Source: Thermodesulfovibrionia bacterium (GTDB lineage: Bacteria; Nitrospirota; Thermodesulfovibrionia; UBA6902). Taken from it: a DNA stretch of 62,306 nt. Shown here piece by piece: positions 8,941 through 18,200 of this stretch (positions are counted from its first letter, which is position 1; every line of letters begins with the position of its first letter). The DNA is taken from positions 1 through 62,306 of the forward strand of contig CAMYND010000003.1 of assembly GCA_947259645.1 (NCBI GenBank), written 5' to 3'. A program made the position numbers and the translations under genes. Under the pieces are notes generated by a model. It worked only from the letters and a program-made list of their open reading frames with translations. It searched no databases and was not told the DNA's origin.

Positions 8941-10176
8941 TCAGCTGCCGATCTTGGCCATCACTTCTTCAAATGATTTCATGTTCGCGCTGATGTGATG
9001 AGGTTCACCTGTGTGTCCTGTGAGCGCCTCTTTTGTCTTCATTCCATTGCCCGTAATGCAGAGAACCGTGCGGTCATCCCTTTTAATATGTCCGCTCTTA
9101 ATGAGCTTAATGGCAGACGCAAGGGTCACGCCTCCTGCTGTCTCCGCAAAAATGCCCTCCGTAGCAGCGAGAAGTTTTATGGCATCAATGATTTCCGGAT
9201 CAGAAACATCAGCACCAAATCCACCCGAATCCTTGATGACCTTTGTCGCGTAATACCCGTCGGCCGGATTTCCAATGGCAAGAGATTTGGCTATCGTATT
9301 CGGTTTTACCGGCTTAATAACATCAACCCCTTCCTTTATGGCGGCAACTATAGGAGAACAGCCTGTGGCCTGGGCCGAGAATACTTTGCAGTTGAGCTGG
9401 TCAATCAACCCTATTTCCTTCATCTCTTTAAAACTCTTCCAGATTTTGGTAAGCAATGATCCGCTGGCACAGGGGACAACTACTGCGTCAGGGGTCTTCC
9501 AGTCAAGCTGCTCGACAATTTCATATCCCTGGGTCTTTGACCCTTCAGCATAAAAAGGCCGGATGTTAATGTTGACGAATGCCCACTTATATTTATTTGC
9601 AACTTCACTGCAGAGGCGGTTCACATCATCATAGTTACCGTCAACAGCGATCAGGTTGGGCCCATAGGCAAGTGACGCAACGATTTTACTGCGTTCAAGA
9701 CTTGCCGGTATAAAGATAAACCTCTTTAATCCGGCTGCCGCGCCATGGGCAGATACAGAATGGGCCAGGTTGCCCGTAGACGCACAGGCTACGGTATCAA
9801 AACCAAACTCTTTGGCCTTTGTGAGAGCAACAGCAACAACACGGTCCTTAAAGGAAAGCGTCGGATGTGTGACGGTATCATCTTTTATGTAAAGCTCCTT
9901 GAGCCCTATCTGCTCAGCCAGTTTGTCCGCTCTGACCAGAGGAGTAAAGCCGGAATAAAGTCCGCACGTGGGTTCCCCGTCAATCGGCATCAGTTCCCTG
10001 TAACGCCACAGGTTTTGCGGCCTTGACAGTATCTGTTCCCTCGTTAAGACGTTCTTTATCTTTTCATAATCGTAAGCAACCTCGAGAGGACCGAAGCAGA
10101 ACTCGCACACATAAATGGGTTCGACCGGATATTCCCTTCCGCACTCTCTGCATTTAAGTCCTTTAACAAATCCCAT
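8941..10176 (-). CDS. Threonine synthase paralogue with N-terminal zinc ribbon
   Basis: A 411-residue fold-type II PLP enzyme of the ThrC family. It begins with a zinc-ribbon-like segment (C9-x2-C12 and C24-x2-C27). The PLP lysine is K110 in HPTLSFKDRV, where the usual P-T-G-S of threonine synthase is replaced by H-P-T-L-S. The phosphate loop is PCASGSLLTKIWKSF. A second, classical thrC lies 670 bases downstream in the same operon. The gene is flanked by an E1-like activator and a MoaD-like carrier, so it may be the PLP partner in a protein-thiocarboxylate pathway (compare CysM, also fold-type II), acting on O-phosphohomoserine or O-phosphoserine. Ordinary threonine synthase remains possible. 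Confidence 0.85.
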   Translation of the reverse strand: MGFVKGLKCRECGREYPVEPIYVCEFCFGPLEVAYDYEKIKNVLTREQILSRPQNLWRYRELMPIDGEPTCGLYSGFTPLVRADKLAEQIGLKELYIKDDTVTHPTLSFKDRVVAVALTKAKEFGFDTVACASTGNLAHSVSAHGAAAGLKRFIFIPASLERSKIVASLAYGPNLIAVDGNYDDVNRLCSEVANKYKWAFVNINIRPFYAEGSKTQGYEIVEQLDWKTPDAVVVPCASGSLLTKIWKSFKEMKEIGLIDQLNCKVFSAQATGCSPIVAAIKEGVDVIKPVKPNTIAKSLAIGNPADGYYATKVIKDSGGFGADVSDPEIIDAIKLLAATEGIFAETAGGVTLASAIKLIKSGHIKRDDRTVLCITGNGMKTKEALTGHTGEPHHISANMKSFEEVMAKIGS

Positions 10177-10289
10177 CTCTATCGCCTCCGTGCAAATACA
10201 CCATAATTCTTAACTCCTTATTCAGTCACCATGACATTCCCTGTCAATTCAGGCCCTCTTCTCATGATCGTATCCGCCTGCATTGATAA

Positions 10290-11090
10290 TTAAATTGAAC
10301 AATACTCCTCAGGCAAATCATTCAGTTCTGTTATGGTTGGATTTTTTCCGCAAATAGCGCAATTCTCATTTTTCGGTACCTTAACTTTTCTGAAATTGAC
10401 TCCCAGGGCATCATAGATCAGCAAGCTGCCTTTCAGTGGCTGCCCTTTGCCCAGGATAAGCTTCAGCACCTCGGTAGCCTGCAACGCGCCTATCACACCT
10501 GGCAGGACTCCAAGCACACCCGCTTCCTGACAGGATGGCACGAGCCCCGGCGGGGGCGGCTCCTCGAAGAGACAGCGATAACATGGCCCGTCATTGGGTA
10601 TTATTGTTGTAACCTGCCCTTCAAATCTCAGGATTGCACCGCTGACAAGAGGTTTATTAAGCATGACACAGGCATCATTTATCAGGTATCTCGTGGGAAA
10701 ATTGTCTGTGCCGTCAACAATCACATCGTAGTCCTTAAACAGTCCCAGAATATTTTTACTGTTGATTCTTTCCTTGATTGTGACAACATTCACATCAGGG
10801 TTCAGCCCTTCGAATGTCTGCTTCGCTGATTCGGCCTTGTTTACGCCGAGCGTCTTTACACTGTGGGCGATCTGCCTCTGGAGATTGCTGAGTTCAACCT
10901 CATCATTGTCCACGAGGGCCAGCGTACCTACGCCGGCCGCGGCAAGGTAATAGCCCACCGGGCATCCCAGTCCTCCGGCACCGACTATCATGACCTTTGC
11001 CTCGGATATTTTCTTCTGGCCCTTCCCTCCCACTTCCGGGAGAATAATGTGCCTGCTGTATCTTTTTAACTGCTCCTCTGTTAAATCCAT
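10290..11090 (-). CDS. ThiF/MoeB/HesA-family E1-like adenylyltransferase
   Basis: A 266-residue E1-like enzyme that adenylates the C-terminal glycine of ubiquitin-fold sulfur carriers. The ATP-binding loop is GAGGLG at 37-42, NLQRQ carries the arginine finger, and DGTDN lies near 125. A candidate catalytic cysteine lies in VPSCQEAGVLG. The two zinc-binding cysteine pairs are CYRC and CAIC. It has no C-terminal rhodanese domain, so sulfur must come from another protein; the adjacent TusA-like gene is a candidate. The start is ATG 11090, overlapping the tusA stop as TAATG with GAGG just upstream; an upstream in-frame start would add 12 poorly matching residues. Confidence 0.92.
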   Translation of the reverse strand: MDLTEEQLKRYSRHIILPEVGGKGQKKISEAKVMIVGAGGLGCPVGYYLAAAGVGTLALVDNDEVELSNLQRQIAHSVKTLGVNKAESAKQTFEGLNPDVNVVTIKERINSKNILGLFKDYDVIVDGTDNFPTRYLINDACVMLNKPLVSGAILRFEGQVTTIIPNDGPCYRCLFEEPPPPGLVPSCQEAGVLGVLPGVIGALQATEVLKLILGKGQPLKGSLLIYDALGVNFRKVKVPKNENCAICGKNPTITELNDLPEEYCSI

Positions 11091-11338
11091 TAGTCCTCTA
11101 CCTCTTTTCTCACCTGGAGAATCCATTCCTTGGCATTTATTTTTTCAATCTTCAAAACCTTATGTCCGTAATTCTCCATTGCTTTCGGAACACTGTCGGC
11201 AGCCTCCGGATAGTCAAGTATGATCTCGATGATCTGCCCTACTTCAATGCTCTCTATTCCAAGTTTTGACTTGACCAGCGTATAAGGGCAGACATCACCT
11301 CTTATGTCCAGGTTCTTATCAATTTTAATGTCTTCCAT
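11090..11338 (-). CDS. TusA/SirA-family sulfur-relay protein
   Basis: An 82-residue TusA-fold protein. The persulfide-carrying cysteine is C17 in the motif DIRGDVCPYTLVKSK; the usual CPxP is CPYT here. TusA proteins accept sulfane sulfur from cysteine desulfurases or rhodaneses and pass it on. Its start overlaps hom by 14 bases and its stop overlaps the ThiF-like start, so hom, this gene and the E1-like gene are translationally coupled. I infer it delivers sulfur to the E1/MoaD pair. Confidence 0.9.
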   Translation of the reverse strand: MEDIKIDKNLDIRGDVCPYTLVKSKLGIESIEVGQIIEIILDYPEAADSVPKAMENYGHKVLKIEKINAKEWILQVRKEVED

Positions 11339-12650
11339 TTGAATCTTCGCCTCCCTCGACCCTCAGGTACATTGTTTTGTCAGATACGATTGAGAGCCTG
11401 TTGATCTGCTTCAGGGCCCGCACCATATCTTTTTCCCTTGCTTCATGGGTCATCATGACCAATGTCACAGCCTCTTCCTTATTCCTGCCTTTTTGAATCA
11501 TTGACTTAATACTGATGTTGTTACTTCCGAGTATTCCCGAAATCTTTGAAAGAACCCCTGGTTTGTCCATCGCCGACATTCGCAGGTAGTAGCAGGTCCG
11601 TATATCTTCCATCTTTTTAATTCTCAGCGCAGGGTTCACTGAAGTCCCGATGCCCTGGAGCCTCTCTACGGCCCCTGTTTTAATGTTTCTCGCGATATCA
11701 ACAATGTCACTGACAACAGCGCTTCCTGTCGGCATATCACCGGCTCCCCGTCCATAATACAGGCCTGCACCGGCAGCATCACCTTCTATATATATCGCGT
11801 TAAAGACACCATTCACGCTTGAGATCAGATCATCCTGCGGAATCATTGTCGGATGCACCCGCAACTCAACTTCATTATCCACCTGTTTTGCGATTGCCAG
11901 TAGTTTTATCCTGTAACCGAATTCAGACGCAAATTCTATGTCAAGCGGTGTAATTCGGGTTATCCCTTCAGTGTATATTTTTTTAAATGATAAGGGTAAG
12001 CCAAAAGAGAGCGACGCCATTAAGGTGAGCTTATGGGCTGAATCAACGCCTTCTATATCAAAGGTCGGATCAGCTTCAGCATAACCGAGCGACTGTGCCT
12101 CCTTTAACACTGTTGCGAACTCTACCCCTTCTTCAGTCATCTTTGTCAGGATATAATTAGCGGTCCCGTTTATAATTCCGAAAATACTGGTAATTTTATT
12201 TCCTATGAGCGACTCCCTGACTACCTTGATAATCGGGATGCTGCCGGCTACCGAGGCTTCATACCCTATGTCCCTGCCGCATTTTGCCGCGGTGTCGAAT
12301 ATAGCTTTGCCTGACTCGGCAAGAAGGGCCTTGTTTGCCGTTACAATATGCTTGCCCTGCTTAAGGGCGCTGATGATCAGTTCTTTTGCAGGGTGTATCC
12401 CGCCGATAAGCTCAACAACAATATCAATCTCAGGATCATACAATATTTTTTTGCTGTCCTTGATAAGCATCCCTTTCGGAAGCTTGAGTCCGCGGCTCCG
12501 TTTGACATCGAGATCAGCAATATGTTTTATCCGAATCGGGAAGCCCAGCTTTTTTTCAAGGGTCTTTTGCCTGTTGAGCAGTATTGCCGCAGTTCCGGCT
12601 CCAACTGTTCCAAATCCGATAATCCCGATCTGTATGGCATCTTTCTTCAA
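11325..12650 (-). CDS. hom: Homoserine dehydrogenase
   Basis: A 441-residue enzyme reducing aspartate semialdehyde to homoserine. It has an N-terminal NAD(P) Rossmann motif (GIIGFGTVGAGTA), the NKALLAE segment, the family catalytic region GINGTANYILTKM (here IINGTANYILTKM) and GLGYAEADPTFDIEG (here SLGYAEADPTFDIEG). A C-terminal ACT domain (about 360-441, MSAMDKPGVLSKISGIL) suggests threonine feedback. The start is a TTG at 12650 with AAGGAG 6-7 bases upstream. This is the first gene of the aspartate/sulfur-relay operon; a TTGACA-type promoter lies about 60-90 bases upstream. Confidence 0.95.
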   Translation of the reverse strand: MKKDAIQIGIIGFGTVGAGTAAILLNRQKTLEKKLGFPIRIKHIADLDVKRSRGLKLPKGMLIKDSKKILYDPEIDIVVELIGGIHPAKELIISALKQGKHIVTANKALLAESGKAIFDTAAKCGRDIGYEASVAGSIPIIKVVRESLIGNKITSIFGIINGTANYILTKMTEEGVEFATVLKEAQSLGYAEADPTFDIEGVDSAHKLTLMASLSFGLPLSFKKIYTEGITRITPLDIEFASEFGYRIKLLAIAKQVDNEVELRVHPTMIPQDDLISSVNGVFNAIYIEGDAAGAGLYYGRGAGDMPTGSAVVSDIVDIARNIKTGAVERLQGIGTSVNPALRIKKMEDIRTCYYLRMSAMDKPGVLSKISGILGSNNISIKSMIQKGRNKEEAVTLVMMTHEAREKDMVRALKQINRLSIVSDKTMYLRVEGGEDSNGRH

Positions 12651-12708
12651 TTGATCTCCTTAGGGTTGTGCAATGGTCTTTTTACTAACTTGATATTATG
12701 CGCCAAAA

Positions 12709-12739
12709 GTTATATTAATTCAAGAGTTGGGACTGTCAA
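12709..12739 (-). promoter_or_regulatory. Candidate sigma-70 promoter for the hom operon
   Basis: On the minus strand a perfect -35 TTGACA (12734-12739) is followed by an AT-rich -10 region. TATAAC with a 19-base spacer or ATATAA with 18 are both possible, so the -10 call is imprecise. It sits 60 bases upstream of the hom TTG start in the 258-base gap that otherwise shows no gene. Confidence 0.4.
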
Positions 12740-12908
12740 CCAGGGTACGATGGGAAAGACTCCACAGCACGGGACGACCAACAGGCTCATGGAGTGAACT
12801 AACTTGTTAATAGTTAAGGTTATTCGCGCTTTCAGGAGAACCGGCCAAGATGATCATTGCAGACCCTTTCTGTGGTGCACGAAACTCCTTCTGAATATTT
12901 CCGTCGAA

Positions 12909-14081
12909 TCATCTATTGAGGGCTTTTTTAATCCCCCGAGTTGCCTGCCGTATCCTCTGTTCATTCTCAACAAGCGCAAAACGGACAAAACCCTCACCTG
13001 CGGGGCCGAAACCTATTCCCGGGGAAACAGCAACCCCTGCGGTTTTCAGCAGATACTTGGTGAATTCCAGAGATCCCATATCCTTAAAGGGGTCGGGGAT
13101 CTCGGCCCAGACAAACATGGTCGCCTTCGGAGGTTCAATGTCCCACCCGGCATTTTTCAGTCCCTGGATCAGGATATTTCTTCTGTTCTGGTATACGCCG
13201 ACTATATCGCTCACACACTTCTGGTCTCCCCTGAGAGCAATTATGCTCGCTATCTGAATAGGCTGAAACATACCATAGTCAAGATAACTCTTTATGGTAG
13301 TGAGAGCGCCAACAAGTTCCCTGTTGCCGCAGCAGAAGCCTACCCGCCATCCAGCCATTGAATAACTTTTTGTTAATGAAAAGAATTCCACGCCAACCTC
13401 CTTCGCGCCTTTGGCCTGGAGAAAACTGGGAGGCTTATAACCATCAAAGGTCAGGTCAGCATAGGCAAAGTCATGAAGCACAATAACATCGTTCTCTTTC
13501 GCAAAATCCACAACTCTCTGAAAAAACTCCAGATCAGTGCATGTAGTGGTCGGGTTGTGCGGGAAGTTGATTAAGAGGATTTTCGGCTTCGGCCATGCTG
13601 ACTTGAATACCTCTTCCATGGCGTAAAAGAAATCCGCGCCCTTCTGCACCGGGATGCTCCTGACATCACCTCCTGCAAGGATGAAGCTGTAGGGGTGAAT
13701 CGGGTAAGCCGGGGCGGGCGTCAGAACCAGGTCACCGGGTTCTATCATTGCATATGCAAGATGAGACAGCCCCTCTTTAGAACCGATCGTGGCAACAGCC
13801 TCTGTTTCGTGATCAAGGTCTACATCAAACCGCCTCTTATACCATTCACAGATGGCAAGCCTTAACTGGCCGATACCCTTTGAAGCGGAATAGCGGTGGT
13901 TTTTTGGGTTTCTGGCAGCCTCCACAAGCTTTTCAACAATATGCACCGGTGTGGGTAGGTCCGGGTTTCCCATTCCCAGATCAATAATATCCTCACCCCT
14001 TCTTCGCGCTTCCATTTTCAGCTGATTTACAATTGCAAATACATATGGCGGCAGCCGCTTTACCCGTTTAAACTCTTGCAT
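12909..14081 (-). CDS. alaC: AlaC-type class I aminotransferase
   Basis: A 390-residue PLP aminotransferase of fold type I. The substrate-binding motif is [12 protein letters not shown] (36-47), the PLP-phosphate region NFPHNPTT lies near 170, and the PLP lysine is in [12 protein letters not shown] near 235. The opening [20 protein letters not shown] and overall length match the AlaC glutamate-pyruvate transaminase group. Members are often labelled LL-diaminopimelate aminotransferase, and both activities are possible from sequence. AAGGAG precedes the ATG. It lies between lipA and hom on the same strand, so a link to aspartate-family amino acids, including lysine, is plausible. Confidence 0.85.
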   Translation of the reverse strand: MQEFKRVKRLPPYVFAIVNQLKMEARRRGEDIIDLGMGNPDLPTPVHIVEKLVEAARNPKNHRYSASKGIGQLRLAICEWYKRRFDVDLDHETEAVATIGSKEGLSHLAYAMIEPGDLVLTPAPAYPIHPYSFILAGGDVRSIPVQKGADFFYAMEEVFKSAWPKPKILLINFPHNPTTTCTDLEFFQRVVDFAKENDVIVLHDFAYADLTFDGYKPPSFLQAKGAKEVGVEFFSLTKSYSMAGWRVGFCCGNRELVGALTTIKSYLDYGMFQPIQIASIIALRGDQKCVSDIVGVYQNRRNILIQGLKNAGWDIEPPKATMFVWAEIPDPFKDMGSLEFTKYLLKTAGVAVSPGIGFGPAGEGFVRFALVENEQRIRQATRGIKKALNR

Positions 14082-14202
14082 GTATAGTTCTCCTTCTTAA
14101 TAACTTCCGCAGATTATACAGATTATCAAGATTAAAATATAAAGCTGATAATTTCAATATTCCCGGCATTATTAAACCTGTCTCACCTGTTCAGTCAACG
14201 GC

Positions 14203-15039
14203 TCAATTGCCAAACATCCTGCCTGCGTGCATTGAGCTTCTCGTCAATGGGGACGACGCTACGGCCTCAAACCCCATCTCAAGACCCTTTACCCGGTAGT
14301 CTTCAAACTTTTCAGGCCGGACATACGCTACAACCGGAATATTTGTCCTTCGGGGCTGAAGGTACTGGCCTATAGTCAGAAAGTTGCACCCGTTTTTTAC
14401 CAGGTCCGCCATGACTGACTCTACTTCATCGTCTCTTTCACCCAGGCCCAGCATGATACCGGACTTAATTTTTATATTAGGATCAGAAGTCGCGGCATTT
14501 CTCAGAACACTGACGGACTGTTCATAATCAGCCATCGGCCTGACCCTGCCGTACAGGCGGGGAACAGTTTCTACATTGTGATTAAATACATCGGGCCGGG
14601 CATCAAGAACGATGTTCAGTGAATCAAGATTCCCCTGAAAATCAGGCGTCAATACTTCTATTTTCACGGTATTATTTCTGTTTCTTATCGCCTCAATAGT
14701 CCGGCTAAACTGTCGGGCCCCTCCATCCGGAAGATCATCCCGTGTTACTGAGGTTATCACGACATACTCAAGCCCGAGTTCAATCGCCGCATCAGCAACT
14801 CGTGCAGGTTCGTCCTGGTCAGGAGGCAGCGGTGTCATCGAATTTACAGCGCAGAAGGAACAGTTCCGGGTGCAGCGGTCACCAAGTATCATAAAAGTAG
14901 CTGTGTTCTCTGAAAAACAGGTTCCCTGGTTCGGGCAGCGTGCCTCCTCACATACAGTGGAAACATTATGATTTCTCAAAACTCTTTTCGTTCCGTGCAT
15001 GCCTGCCAAACTTACCTTGACCCAGTCGGGGTGTCTCAA
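14203..15039 (-). CDS. lipA: Lipoyl synthase
   Basis: A 278-residue radical SAM enzyme that inserts two sulfurs into octanoyl groups on lipoyl domains. Both Fe-S cluster motifs are intact: auxiliary C-x4-C-x5-C (CEEARCPNQGTC) and radical SAM C-x3-C-x2-C (CTRNCSFC). The C-terminal serine ligand motif is RSSMHA rather than the usual RSSYHA. It is slightly short at the N-terminus. The start is a TTG at 15039 preceded by GAGGAG. No lipB is adjacent. Confidence 0.95.
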   Translation of the reverse strand: MRHPDWVKVSLAGMHGTKRVLRNHNVSTVCEEARCPNQGTCFSENTATFMILGDRCTRNCSFCAVNSMTPLPPDQDEPARVADAAIELGLEYVVITSVTRDDLPDGGARQFSRTIEAIRNRNNTVKIEVLTPDFQGNLDSLNIVLDARPDVFNHNVETVPRLYGRVRPMADYEQSVSVLRNAATSDPNIKIKSGIMLGLGERDDEVESVMADLVKNGCNFLTIGQYLQPRRTNIPVVAYVRPEKFEDYRVKGLEMGFEAVASSPLTRSSMHAGRMFGN

Positions 15040-15066
15040 ATTTTTATCTCCTCTTTTTGTAGAGCT

Positions 15067-15095
15067 ACGTTAACCAATTTATCGAGAGAAGTCAA
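15067..15095 (-). promoter_or_regulatory. Candidate promoter for lipA
   Basis: On the minus strand TTGACT (15090-15095), a 17-base spacer and TAACGT (15067-15072) lie about 28 bases upstream of the lipA start. The -35 is good, the -10 weak. Confidence 0.35.
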
Positions 15096-15296
15096 CTGAC
15101 AGGGTTCATGGTAAATGAGCTGAAAAGTCTTTTTTTAAGTACTCTTAGCATATCAAAGCCGATTAATCACAGCATCTGACTTTGATGGAAGCAGGAACGA
15201 TTTTCCCTAAGGATTTTCATTGAGTAGAGCCTTAAGTATTTTAGCAAATTATCCGATAAATGATTGTATAGAGAGTAAGAAAAGGACGTTAAATAA

Positions 15297-18200
15297 TTGA
15301 ACCTGTTTGCCTTAACAACATTATCCTGCGGCATTGCCAGTATTATTCTGTCTGTAATAGCTTTTTGTTTTGGTAAAACACGACTTCATAGACAGCTGTT
15401 TTTCTTCAATGCAATGGTAGCTGTGTGGGGAATGGGCTTGTTCTTTGCCGGGATAGCCCAGTCTGAAGATCTGGCACTTGCCAGCTGGAAGATCGCTACT
15501 ATGGGCGGAATCTTAATCGGGCCGGCATTTTACCACCTCATCAGTATCCTCTGCGGGACGAGCCGAAAATCATTACAGTATTTTGGCTATATACAGGGAG
15601 CAATCTTAGCTGTTGCAACTGTCGGGACAGATCTGGTCATTAACAGTACCAGATATGTTTATGGACTGCACTATATTGTCGCCACATACCCGTTTACTTT
15701 TTTATTGGGAATCTATGCCTTATTTGTAGGCCTGAGCTTTTTAAAACTCTTCAGGCATATGTACGAACTGACAGGTTATAAACGACTGCAGGCACAGTAT
15801 ATTGCAGGAGGTTTTTCAATCGGTTTTTTCGGGGCAACTACCGCTTTTCTGCCAGCATACAGCATTGATGTCATGTATCCCTTTGGCAACTTTGGCATAA
15901 CGATTTACTGCATGATTGTCACCTATTCGATAATTCGCCACCGCATTATGGATATCCGGATCGTTGTCAAGAAAAGCCTTGTCTACTCCCTTTCTGTCAG
16001 TTTAATCACCGCTCTCTATATTGTTCTTGTTCTTCTTGCGACAAAGTATTTATCTCACCTCACACATATATCATCCCTGAGCATTACAGCTGCGTCCGCA
16101 CTCATTATCGCTCTGCTCTTTACCCCATTAAAAAACAGGGTCCAGCTGTTTATAGAAAAACTGTTTTATAAATCAACACCGGATTATTACAAAATTATTC
16201 AGAACACCAGCCACAAGCTTGCTTCATCGATCCAGTTAGATCAGATTTATCAGATTCTTGTTGATTCTATTCAGAACACTTTGAACCTGAAAACCGCATA
16301 CCTTCTTGCTGCCAGGGAAGAGTGCTTTGAGCCGGTATATTTCAGGCTTGCCAATAATAAGTCAGTGGAACGTGAAAACGCCCCGGGGCATAGTTCTGAG
16401 AGCGATGTTAAAGAAAATTTAACTGACAACAATAAGAAGAAGAGATTGTCCAGATCAGGACAGCTGCTAAAGCTTTTAAAATGTAATTACATGATTACTA
16501 AAGACGAAGTGATCGGGCTTTATAATGATGAGCGTAAGGAACAGATTAAAGAGGAGTTCGAACTTTTTAACGGTGAAGTCGCGGTGCAGATGCATGTGGA
16601 TGGAAAAATGGCATATGTTCTGGTCCTTGGAGGATCACTGTCAGAAGACCCTCTCTCGGATAAAGAAATAACAATGGTCAAAACACTGGTTTCTCAGGCC
16701 TCACTTGCCCTTAAGAATGGAAAGCTCTATGAAGAGCTGGACAGACGGGTTGAGAAAAGAACAGAGGAACTGTCTTTGGCAAATGACAACCTCAATATAG
16801 AAATTGCTGAACGCAAAGTTATTGAGAATGAACTGCAGAGTATACAGAAAGAACTGGAACATCGCGTTGATGAGCGCACCAGTGATCTGAAAAAGGTAAA
16901 TGAGAAACTTGAAACAGAGATCCTTGATCGCCGCCGCGCAGAAGAGCATATGATTAAGGCTTACCAATTATCCCATAAAATTCTTGAAAAATCCCCGATA
17001 GGCATCTATATGGTCGACAACAATGGCTCTGTTGAGTATGTAAACAAGGCAATGCTCGATATCAACGGTGAAACCCATAAACAGTTTGCCGGCAATAGCA
17101 TTTTTGAATTGGGCAGCTATGCAGATCTCGGCCTCGATGAGAAAATTAAAAATACACTGAAGGGCACTCCTTTTGTCATGGGGCCTCTTGAATACAGATC
17201 TGAATTCGGAAAAAGAACCAGGATAGCAAAAATACACGGGTTTCCTGTTAGTGAGGAAGACGATAAAAAAGCCCTTATATTTTTTGAAGACCTTACAGAG
17301 CTTCACACTATCAGGGAAGAGCTTTTCCTGGCGCGAAATGACTGGGAGGAGACATTTAATACCATTACCGACATCATCACAGTACATGACAGGGATTTCA
17401 ATATTATCGGAGCTAATGACGCTGCAAAATTACTTCTAAACCTTCCTGAACTGGAGATGAACAAAAAAATAAAATGTTATGAAAAGTATCATGGTACTGA
17501 TTCCCCACCTGATGGATGCCCTGGCTGTGATTGCCTAAAATCAAATGAGCCGGGAATCTATGAAGTATACGAGCCCCACCTTAATGCCTATATTGAGATA
17601 AGATCTATTCCGAGGTTTGACAATAATGATCGTTTTTCAGGCGTTATTCATATATGCAGGGACATTACCAAGCGGAAGGAAAATGAGGCCCTCATTCAGA
17701 CCAGCATGAACCGTTTAAATGCTCTTCGATCAATTGACAAAGCCATAATCGGCAGTATTGATCTCAATATGACACTGGACATCTTCCTTCATCAGGTCAC
17801 GTCTGAACTCAAGGTGGACGCTGCATCCGTGCTGCTGCTGAACAAGAAAAATCAGATGATGAAATATGTCAGCAGTAAAGGTTTCCGTTCCAACGCACTG
17901 AAACACACCCTTTTACGGCTGGGAGACGGTCTGGCCGGTCGTGCTGCAGTTGAACGCCGCATTATTGAGGTACAGAACCTGAAGGAGATACCTGATCCTT
18001 TTGTCCGTTCAAAAGAGTTTGAACAGGAAGGCTTTGTTTCCTACTTTGCGGTCCCCCTGATTGCCAAGGGAGACGTGAAGGGAGTGTTGGAACTGTTTCA
18101 TCGTTCAGAAATGATGGCCAGTGCGGACTGGCTCGAATTTCTTGAGTCCATAACCGATCAGGGTGCAATTGCTATTGACAACTCGACCATGTTCAATGAC

